Below, one piece after another: positions 62,001 to 64,000 of a stretch of 64,000 nucleotides of DNA. The position numbers and the translations under genes are program-made. This DNA comes from Actinernus sp. WN-2022 (Eukaryota; Cnidaria; Anthozoa; Actiniaria; Actinernidae): assembly GCA_030867875.1 (NCBI GenBank), contig JAOWCC010001589.1:148215745-148279744 (forward strand), in the 5' to 3' direction. The notes below the pieces were generated by a model. It made no database searches and was not told the DNA's origin. It saw only the letters and a list, made by a program, of their open reading frames with translations. Positions within the stretch are counted from its first letter, which is position 1. Each line of letters starts with the position of its first letter.

Positions 62001-63524
62001 GTATACATAGCAACTTATCAAGAGGAGACCTGACTTGCTAAATAGACCTTATGCAATAATACTGTTTTTATCAGGAGTACATTACAGAGGAGTGTTCCTC
62101 TTCCCACGTATTGTCACACAACACTGTAGACAGTAGAGTTATTTTTAAGCATAGAATTTCCCACGAGAAGAAGAAACAAAGGCCGTCACTTTTAACCAAT
62201 CAGGATGCACTGAAAAATTGTAATTAACACGGTTCAAACTGCTAAAAAATACTAAAGCGCAAGAGAACGAAAGACAACGTAATTGCATACCAGAACTTCG
62301 CGACTATAAATAGACACACCATCCACTGTGTTAGGGGCCAACACAAGGGCACAGGAACACTCCTGTGTGATATACTCCTGTTTTTATTTAATTGGTCAAC
62401 AATGATCACATGAGGAAATCAACCTTGTCAGATAAAACAGCATGCGAAAATAAGTAATCCTGTGAAATTTGAGTGTCATGGCTTTCATTGCGTGCTACAG
62501 AGTAATTAGGGTTTGAATTAAGAGAGCTTTGTATGGAATAAGTCAGCCATGGCCTTACCAGGCTCGTTTTCATGTTTTCTCAAAGGTTTAAATGCTGATA
62601 ACTTTGAAACCAATTGTTATAAAACTATTAAACTACATACTGTCAACAACTTCTTACTGCTCTTTCAGGAGTCTGTATCAATTTTTCTGTATTTGTTTAA
62701 ATTCAGGTGTAGTTTGTTGCTTTGACGAGTAGTGCGAGCAACAACGTCCTTATTAAAACATTCTCCTTATCCATATCTCTTGTCCATGCAGAACAGGTCT
62801 GGTAACAATGGTATCACAGTGAGACCGGTTGTTCCAAAGATCACAAAATAGACCATTTTCTCAGGTATGCGCACGCAATATTGGCCCGCCAAATCGCTTT
62901 TTGAACAATAGCCGCCAATTTTTGAACAATAGCCGATAATTTGAATAACAAAGGCTGTCGCATCAGAACGAGTCAACAAAAGCTAACAAAACTCGCGGCC
63001 CGCCAAGAAATACTTCATGTAGACAGCTTGGATTTAGACTGGTATGTAATCAACTAAAGTCGATTGAGGTATGCTAACCGCCGTGGAAAGCGAGTAGCAG
63101 CTGACGTTTCGAGCGTTAGCCCTTCGTCAGAGCAAAAAAGCTTGGATTTAGTATTGGTTGAAGTAATAGGGAGGGTTATAGGAAACCACTACGTGATTCC
63201 CACGAAGTAATTACCGAGAAGCCGAGAAGTATGCGTGCGCATACTTGAGAAAATGGTCTATTGGAGCTGGTCACGTCAGAAATGTCTTAGTTTCGGTCGT
63301 ACCGCACTTGCGTGTTCTTGTGTGTCATAAGGAAATTAACGTTATTCTCCGCCAACGACTCTAGATTTTTCTCTTCCTGTGACAAGCAAGGACAACTTGT
63401 CCGGCTCGCTTTGATGGCTTTATGAATAAGGGCAATCTGTTCACGTGCTCGCACTCTTGTTCTTCTGCTCACGCGTAGTCTCTCTATTTCAGGCCAAGTT
63501 TTTTGAACCTATATGGGGACAAAA
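34939..63524 (+). CDS. ASXL: ASXL-like Polycomb protein gene, exons 1-12 of a larger gene
   Basis: Joining 34939-35007, 35116-35195, 39730-39838, 40351-40393, 40517-41016, 41562-41699, 42085-42112, 53377-53456, 57186-57295, 59005-59078, 61769-61842 and 63493-63524 gives 1337 coding bases with every GT-AG junction in phase and no stop. Domains: HARE-HTH/ASXN (about residues 14-86: GLTWAEASKI, THKEILKVIKTENL, LACLNAMLHHHSRG, ALFYKLDGRMS); a Ser/Pro linker with a nuclear-localisation-type basic patch (KRGPKPRSRSS, NKRPRV); a conserved KIVLKNLKVGNPG and RKPGQP; then ASXH/DEUBAD (SPESILASVPL, LNFRTFNMLPP, LLMLLPNVDRVVG, NEFFTSNCQMWRERL, GEFTPEMQQKL, KFFEPIWGQK). DEUBAD of ASXL proteins activates the deubiquitinase BAP1/Calypso on mono-ubiquitinated H2A; the NEF motif is present. 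The PHD finger and long C-terminal part must lie past 64000. Exon 4 and the exact acceptor of exon 5 are the least certain pieces. Confidence 0.88.
35116..35195 (+). CDS. ASXL: ASXL exon 2 (HARE-HTH)
   Basis: VLDRTDRPMTHKEILKVIKT then ENLRDV; acceptor TGTACAG, donor AAG|GTAGGT, phase 2. Confidence 0.88.
36036..37511. mobile_element. TTAA-flanked inverted-repeat element (1.48 kb, copy 2)
   Basis: TTAA at 36036-36039 and 37508-37511 enclose the same perfect 17-bp termini as copy 1 (GGTTACCGGATACCTTC and mirror). No transposase frame. A second internal inverted repeat (AACCCGTGTCGGGGAATT near 37089 and its mirror AATTCCCCGACACGGTTTT near 37214) may be a nested palindrome. Confidence 0.85.
38003..39157. 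mobile_element. 1.15-kb inverted-repeat element enclosing a BEN-like frame
   Basis: The left end TACAGTATTGCCTGGAATTA (38003) is mirrored to 39157 over about 30 bp with one mismatch. Subterminal regions repeat ACGGTTTTACCGC-like blocks in both orientations. Inside, a ~70-bp module (TTCTGAATGAAGCGAAAATA ... GTTTCACCGATGA) occurs once on one side (38205-38320, inverted) and about three times on the other (38660-38850), around the open frame 38328-38558. Confidence 0.8.
38328..38558 (+). CDS. BEN-domain-like protein fragment carried by an inverted-repeat element
   Basis: 76 codons, ATG to TGA. It reads FAVRLLRQLFAPAELLGRNI, SGLRGKEK, and ends DLVWRDCRNAMDSYLRKLKR. The spacing from the LL..LF..EL start through the GKxxL-like middle to the W..C...........R C-terminal helix resembles BEN domains, DNA-binding modules found in animal chromatin factors and mobile elements. 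It is short for a complete protein and could be a captured or cut-down exon. Placement between the two inverted modules of the element suggests it is cargo, not an ASXL exon (no splice sites keep it in the ASXL frame). Confidence 0.45.
   Translation: MNFAVRLLRQLFAPAELLGRNISGLRGKEKVYPIRVFKIRALVLQFYPVPLSERDLVWRDCRNAMDSYLRKLKRAT
39730..39838 (+). CDS. ASXL: ASXL exon 3 (HARE-HTH core)
   Basis: PSTLACLNAMLHHHSRGPDA then LFYKLDGRMSCYGIK: the most recognisable part of the domain. Acceptor TTTCCCATAG, donor AAG|GTACTG, phase 0. Compared with vertebrate ASXL1 one residue is missing at the exon 2/3 junction, so a micro-exon could have been overlooked. Confidence 0.9.
40219..40248 (+). other. Possible optional 30-bp ASXL micro-exon
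   Basis: After a long pyrimidine run ending TTGAG (40218), 30 bases encode REGKESLSSK in phase 0 and are followed by GTACTA. Including or skipping it keeps the frame. The GAG acceptor is unusual, so support is weak. Confidence 0.25.
40351..40393 (+). CDS. ASXL: ASXL exon 4 (short linker exon)
   Basis: KTRTETYSLNSNSK plus one base; only this phase is open. Acceptor GATCTTACAG, donor AAAG|GTAAGA (strong). It dictates which exon 5 acceptor can be used. Confidence 0.65.
40517..41016 (+). CDS. ASXL: ASXL exon 5 (Ser/Pro linker, nuclear localisation patch)
   Basis: About 167 codons: low-complexity Ser/Pro (DKSSLSPSTSSNQQLSASSD), acidic middle, then the basic stretch KRGPKPRSRSS to NKRPRVTNTRPRT and the conserved KIVLKNLKVGNPG. 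The acceptor after GCATATTCAG at 40516 is the one that joins exon 4 in frame; the stronger-looking acceptor at 40467 would hit TAG. The donor is AGG|GTAAGC. Confidence 0.75.
41017..42084 (+). other. ASXL introns 5 and 6
   Basis: Only exon 6 (41562-41699) is recognised within this stretch. A CTACATGTACAATGTACATG palindromic patch lies near 41821. Confidence 0.5.
41562..41699 (+). CDS. ASXL: ASXL exon 6
   Basis: IRKPGQPLSMGQNGTMDKKF to MVKFSGLITKK, 46 codons, phase 0 on both sides. Acceptor TTTTGGTTGCAG, donor AAAAAG|GTATCT. Reading past the donor gives a stop after 20 codons, so splicing is required. Confidence 0.82.
42085..42112 (+). CDS. ASXL: ASXL exon 7 (28-bp micro-exon)
   Basis: QRRYKKMGV plus one base. 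Very good acceptor (TTTTTTTTCCATTTATAG) and donor (TTG|GTAAGTG). Phase 0 in, phase 1 out, which fits exon 8. Confidence 0.75.
44650..47143 (-). mobile_element. LINE (L2/CR1-like) reverse transcriptase, minus strand, split by an insertion
   Basis: The frame 47143-46328 carries HCYADDTQLYLSF (catalytic YADD), MLTDKLNADKTEFLLFG, SKIDYCNSLLYGLPKSHIAK and LQRVQNAAARLV; a frame change near 47040 precedes it (GVPQGS block). The C-terminus continues as KLWNKLPSELRNVSNLPSF (46200-46140) and, after the 44782-46130 insertion, as TYLFKLAFDL and stop (44778-44745), then a 3' region ending in (ATT)n at 44650-44670. A 5'-truncated, fairly young copy. Confidence 0.88.
44782..46130. mobile_element. 1.35-kb inverted-repeat element inserted in the LINE, TA target duplication
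   Basis: CCGTATTTGACCGCGTACAA (44782) and the mirror TATACGCGGTCAAATACGG (to 46130), each bordered by TA (44780-44781 and 46131-46132). The interior is non-coding and contains TTGCTGTAACAG triplets near 45172-45210. TA duplication and the termini fit a Tc1/mariner-type non-autonomous element. Confidence 0.88.
47159..47335 (-). mobile_element. Penelope-type repeat fragment, decayed hammerhead core
   Basis: Shares AAGTCGATTGAGGT, TGCTAACCGCCGTGGAAA and AGTAGCAGCTGACGTTTCGA with 23.1 and 63.1 kb. On the minus strand the GAAAC/GUC part is intact, but CUGACGA has become GUGACAA, so the ribozyme-like core is broken here. Confidence 0.7.
47560..49748. mobile_element. Inverted-repeat element with GGTTCGCTCAAG/AGCGAACCC subterminal repeats
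   Basis: ACAGTACCAACCAGAACTTA near 47559 mirrors AGTTAGTTCTGGTCGATACTGT ending about 49748. Many short blocks of GTTCGCTCAAG, GAGCGAACCC and GGTTTGCTT/AAGCAAACC lie just inside both ends (47600-47760 and 49550-49720), in both orientations, like clustered transposase sites. The middle holds an unrelated segment (about 48110-48838). Confidence 0.65.
48110..48838. repeat. Segment duplicated at 53660-54290, with GGGTCTTTACGG terminus
   Basis: About 600 bp (for example TTCGTGTGTATGTTTTAACC, TAATCGCTAGAG, GCCATCTTGGATTTTCATTA, CGCATAATAAAAGCTTCATA) recurs in the same order and orientation at 53.66-54.29 kb. Its right end, GTGCAGCTTATCTACGGGTC with TTTACGGTA, is the mirror of the left end of the other copy at 53569, so both are pieces of one inverted-repeat family. 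Confidence 0.75.
49749..50171. other. No recognised feature (ASXL intron 7)
   Basis: AT-rich; nothing supported. Confidence 0.4.
50172..50580. mobile_element. 409-bp MITE with perfect 40-bp inverted termini
   Basis: CATACACGACTTTCATAATG at 50172 begins a 40-bp terminus that is exactly mirrored at 50541-50580. No coding capacity. Perfect termini indicate recent activity. Confidence 0.9.
51050..51530 (-). mobile_element. LINE reverse-transcriptase C-terminal remnant, minus strand
   Basis: Minus frame: KQINDIEGVQRHAACFTKCC (about 51480-51420) and, after stops, QYSFLTRTVSDWNSLLAKVI then ESFKSNPATFF (51185-51070). This is the end of a Jockey-group RT. A plus-strand A-rich (AAATAAAG)n patch (50990-51030) and TTAATTAATTAATTAA border its 3' side. 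Confidence 0.75.
51531..52192. other. No recognised feature (ASXL intron 7)
   Basis: Contains a T tract (51785-51800). Otherwise unassigned. Confidence 0.4.
52193..52642. mobile_element. 450-bp MITE with perfect 23-bp inverted termini
   Basis: ATGGTCCAGATAAGAACTGT (52193) with AGT, mirrored exactly at 52620-52642. A C tract lies at 52243-52252. Non-coding. Confidence 0.88.
52820..52936. repeat. Tandem 20-23-bp repeats TTGAACCATGTTTAGCCATA
   Basis: About five imperfect copies between 52829 and 52936; an inverted, shorter array (GGCTAAACATGGTTCAAGTT) lies at 42416-42475. They mark the subterminal zones of the inverted pair 42374/52978. Confidence 0.8.
53377..53456 (+). CDS. ASXL: ASXL exon 8 (start of ASXH/DEUBAD)
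   Basis: (A)DQIKRTKEGRVDLQSPES then ILASVPLR. It corresponds to the (I/V)D..(T/S)P.SIL segment that precedes the DEUBAD helices. Acceptor CCATTCACAG, donor AGG|GTGAGC, phase 1 in and 0 out. The 11.3-kb intron before it is full of transposons. Confidence 0.82.
53500..54955. mobile_element. TTAA-flanked inverted-repeat element (1.46 kb, copy 3, divergent ends)
   Basis: TTAA at 53500-53503 and 54952-54955 enclose 16-bp termini GGTTACCATAGACCTT and mirror. The first 7 bases equal those of copies 1 and 2, the rest differ. Its right subterminal part (CATAAGCTTTACAG near 54851) matches the inverted left subterminal part of copy 1 (CTGTAAAGCTTATGAAG near 8561), which ties the copies together. It starts 44 bases after ASXL exon 8 and contains a copy of the 48.1-48.8-kb segment. 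Confidence 0.85.
54956..55169. other. No recognised feature (ASXL intron 8)
   Basis: Short gap between inverted-repeat elements; nothing supported. Confidence 0.4.
55170..55490. repeat. Inverted repeat, ~70-bp arms
   Basis: CATGTGTGGTACTAAGGAAA near 55171, through CATTGCCATGGAAACACTAT, is mirrored by ATAGTGTTTCC-like sequence at 55419-55490 (GGGGCCAAGAGTGTTTCCAT to TTTCTTTAGTACCGCACATG). Imperfect; MITE-like. Confidence 0.75.
55488..56019. mobile_element. 532-bp inverted-repeat element (GTACTACTCTTCCCAGTAAAC termini)
   Basis: GTACTACTCTTCCCAGTAAA at 55488 is exactly mirrored at the end (56019); the pairing goes on through CTGC[G/A]ACACCCCAA for over 40 bp. The interior has a 68-codon open frame (55538-55741) with no recognised motif. 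Confidence 0.85.
56017..56424 (+). other. Unrecognised 136-codon open frame without start codon
   Basis: One frame is open from 56017 to the TAA at 56422-56424. It contains FALEFRRIDQHFCSSSDYSI, FPVLYFERESDHYTVGQLRH, WLKYIGLKQNDKWPSYQ and TDIWKWVQTWRKIQ. TVGQLRHWLKYIGLK has the look of a SAP-type helix-extended-helix start. Composition is protein-like throughout, unlike the surrounding short frames. It starts at the end of an inverted-repeat element and ends inside a palindrome, so it may be a broken transposon or host exon. I do not recognise the family. Confidence 0.4.
56343..56400. repeat. Tandem 29/30-bp duplication
   Basis: CCGATGCCAAATAATTTCTA occurs twice (56346 and 56375), inside the 3' part of the open frame above. 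Confidence 0.85.
56398..56588. repeat. 190-bp palindrome with ~80-bp arms
   Basis: CTTAAGATACCAAGTAAAAG near 56398, through GATGTAGCTGTGCTGGGAAG and CGTGTTTTCAG, mirrors CTGAAAACACG to TTTACCTGGTATC near 56580; centre about 24 bp. Probably a palindromic MITE. Confidence 0.85.
56589..57185. other. ASXL intron 8, no other feature
   Basis: Nothing recognised. Confidence 0.4.
57186..57295 (+). CDS. ASXL: ASXL exon 9 (ASXH/DEUBAD helices)
   Basis: SLLNFRTFNMLPPAYQYQLL then MLLPNVDRVVGPDCGL and two bases. The spacing of RTF..LP...Q..LL.LLP.VD is diagnostic of ASXL DEUBAD. Acceptor TTTTCCCTGCACAG, donor AAG|GTATCA, phase 0 in, 2 out. Confidence 0.92.
57296..59004. other. ASXL intron 9
   Basis: No exon seen. 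Holds a G-rich patch (58108-58122) and a 25-bp tandem duplication (AGTGTTGTATAATAAATCTC at 58792 and 58813). Confidence 0.45.
59005..59078 (+). CDS. ASXL: ASXL exon 10 (DEUBAD with NEF motif)
   Basis: PSVTAFTNEFFTSNCQMWRE then RLRD plus one base. NEF is the motif by which ASXL-type DEUBAD domains activate BAP1-type deubiquitinases. Acceptor TTTTCTTGTTACTGTAG, donor ATG|GTGAGT, phase 2 in, 1 out. Confidence 0.92.
59173..59314. mobile_element. Palindromic MITE, AATTGAAGGG family (copy 2)
   Basis: Arms AATTGAAGGGCTCTGTGCAA and mirror; inner GTAAGTGATTCTTGATCA and its mirror. Same family as 14918-15059. Confidence 0.85.
59351..59750. mobile_element. Palindromic MITE, AATTGAAGGG family (copy 3), split by a SINE
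   Basis: AATTGAAGGGATGTGTGCAA at 59351-59370 is the start of a copy; it resumes with AAGGCTGTAAGTGACTCCTG at about 59629 and ends at 59750 (GCACACAGCCCTTCGATT). The ~258 bp in between are a tRNA-SINE. Confidence 0.85.
59371..59628 (+). mobile_element. tRNA-derived SINE, plus strand (copy 2)
   Basis: Head CCGCCTCCCCGGTTCGCTCA, GCTCAGTGGTTAAGCTCC (A box), GGTTCAAACC (B box at 59415-59424 region), body GGTGCTGCCTTTGTGA and AATGGTTAGATCTTCAAGTC with TTCTCGGATAAAGATG, tail TCAAATCAAATCAAA. Inserted in the MITE above. Confidence 0.88.
59751..60411. other. ASXL intron 10
   Basis: Nothing recognised apart from a short inverted repeat (GTACATACTATTATTACTGC near 60342 against AATAGTATGTATGT near 60372). 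Confidence 0.4.
60412..60509. repeat. Inverted repeat, ~26-bp arms
   Basis: TTATGGGCACTGAGTGATAT (60412) and its mirror ATATCACGCAGTGCCCATAA (to 60509) with one mismatch. Outer CATGAATGCATG/TTCATGCA parts suggest a larger decayed palindrome. Confidence 0.75.
60610..60790 (-). mobile_element. tRNA-derived SINE, minus strand (copy 3)
   Basis: Plus-strand GGGGTTTGAACCC at 60724-60736 is the complement of the B box, and CCACTGAACTAACCGGGAGG (60769-60788) the complement of the A-box head. The body (CTTATCCGAGAAGACGTGAA at 60624 and GGCAGCACC) matches copies 1 and 2. Confidence 0.85.
60884..61729. repeat. 20-copy satellite (42/43 bp), each unit with a perfect CCAAT box
   Basis: Each unit reads GTTACC, a T-rich run (TTTTTAT, T7 or T8), GCACTCGTTATT, then GACCAATCAGAATCCAA. 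I count exactly 20 copies of GACCAATCAGAATCCAA with no substitution; only the T-run varies, which makes units 42 or 43 bp. GACCAATCAG matches the NF-Y consensus RRCCAATSRG. The array ends 39 bases before exon 11 of ASXL. Near-identity of the units indicates recent expansion or ongoing homogenisation. Confidence 0.95.
61769..61842 (+). CDS. ASXL: ASXL exon 11 (DEUBAD)
   Basis: (G)EFTPEMQQKLKAEDERQT then KLDPWK. It corresponds to the DGEFT.EMQ segment after the NEF helix. Acceptor TAATTACCCACAG, donor AAG|GTATAT, phase 1 in, 0 out. Confidence 0.9.
62064..62387. mobile_element. Inverted-repeat element, ~324 bp
   Basis: GTTTTTATCAGGAGTACATT near 62064, followed by ACAGAGGAGTGTTCCTC, mirrors GGAACACTCCTGTGTGATAT then ACTCCTGTTTTTAT (to about 62387). 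Imperfect termini of about 40 bp. Non-coding. Confidence 0.7.
62388..62847. other. ASXL intron 11, unassigned
   Basis: Nothing recognised. Confidence 0.4.
62848..63263. mobile_element. Inverted-repeat element with GTATGCGCACGC termini, carrying a Penelope fragment
   Basis: AATAGACCATTTTCTCAGGT (62848), followed by ATGCGCACGC, mirrors GCGTGCGCATACTTGAGAAA to ATGGTCTATT (63263). Inside, 63031-63135 is a Penelope-type repeat. Confidence 0.8.
63031..63135 (-). mobile_element. Penelope-type repeat with intact hammerhead-like core
   Basis: Minus strand: CUGACGA (complement of 63124-63130), stem GGGC/GCUC with a 4-base loop, GAAAC, GUC (63105-63103), and GCU/AGC pairing around it as a short stem I. 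Same sequence as the 23.1-kb copy except in the loop. Confidence 0.7.
63493..63524 (+). CDS. ASXL: ASXL exon 12 (end of DEUBAD), last exon in window
   Basis: AKFFEPIWGQ plus two bases; matches the WK.KFFE..(Y/W)GQ block of ASXL proteins when joined to exon 11 (DPWK). Acceptor TCTCTCTATTTCAG, donor AAA|GTGAGT. Confidence 0.88.
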
Positions 63525-64000
63525 GTGAGTACAATTTGTTTTAAACCATTTGACTTTTTTTTTACACTTTAATGTTGTTGACAGCTAAAAATATTATTTG
63601 TCGGTATGATTAGAGTTTATAGGCTTGTTTAAACAGAAATGTCTTATTTTTGCTTTTAAAAAGTTTGGCAGGAGAAGTTACCTTGTTGCCCCTAATTTTC
63701 GCGACACTTTAATTTCGCGTTTTTCTTTCGCGAAAATTAGATGTCGCGAATAAAAGATGTCGTGAACATTTCTACGTGCGAAAATTAAGTGACTACATAT
63801 ATATCACTTTTGAGAATTAAAGCAGTTTAATCGGTAAGATGCAGTTTACTCTATTCATTGACATCATCTTCTTTATCAGTCACTCCGCTCTCTTCTACGG
63901 CAAGTTCTTGGAGTGTTTCCTTCGTGCTGACACTGAATTTACCATTAACTGGCTCTCTGTAATTTACTTCATAAGCGATATGAGGGTTCATATTATATTG
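63525..64000. other. ASXL intron 12 (partial); TTTCGCG/CGCGAAA repeats
   Basis: 63695-63790 carries several AATTTTCGCG and CGCGAAAATTA blocks in both orientations, a decayed inverted repeat. The intron continues past the edge. Confidence 0.5.

Overview
The window looks like nuclear DNA of an early-branching animal, most likely an anthozoan cnidarian (coral or anemone); the species is not resolved. The reasons are spliced genes with GT-AG introns, AT-rich intergenic DNA, animal-specific proteins (ASXL-like, GAREM-like, COX6C, TMEM68-like) and a dense mix of non-LTR, BEL/Pao, Penelope-like and inverted-repeat elements. Prokaryotic features such as operons and Shine-Dalgarno sites are absent.

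Layout. From 1 to about 8.8 kb there is almost only transposon debris: fragments of at least three minus-strand LINEs, two BEL/Pao retrotransposon pieces in opposite orientation (the plus-strand piece carries a small insertion in its integrase), a tRNA-derived SINE and a TTAA-flanked inverted-repeat element. From 9.97 to 12.2 kb a TMEM68-like exon (minus) lies head to head with an intronless 603-residue GAREM-like adaptor gene (plus; CABIT region, Grb2-type tyrosine motif, proline-rich stretch, SAM domain). From 17.8 to 31.3 kb lie three minus-strand paralogues of cytochrome c oxidase subunit 6C about 6.5 kb apart, each with a splice acceptor just before its ATG, separated by inverted-repeat elements and Penelope and LINE remnants.

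From 34.9 kb to the right edge runs one long plus-strand gene. I could join twelve short exons in a consistent reading frame into the N-terminal part (about 445 codons) of an Additional-sex-combs-like (ASXL) chromatin protein: a HARE-HTH domain, a basic linker and most of the ASXH/DEUBAD domain. The C-terminal part lies beyond the window. Its introns hold most of the mobile DNA: a 1.15-kb inverted-repeat element enclosing a BEN-like open frame, TTAA-flanked elements, a nested stack of elements in the 11-kb intron 7, several perfect inverted-repeat MITEs, tRNA-SINEs, and a 20-copy 42/43-bp satellite in which every unit carries a perfect CCAAT (NF-Y type) box and which ends 39 bp before exon 11.

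How the parts relate. The COX6C copies belong to mitochondrial respiration, GAREM to receptor-tyrosine-kinase/MAPK signalling, TMEM68 to lipid acylation and ASXL to Polycomb (BAP1) deubiquitination; there is no sign of a functional cluster beyond the COX6C tandem array. The most unusual content is in the repeats: conserved hammerhead-ribozyme-like cores in Penelope-type repeats, three unrelated MITEs with clear 6-bp target duplications, a datable nested insertion with a reconstructable empty site, and the CCAAT-box satellite.
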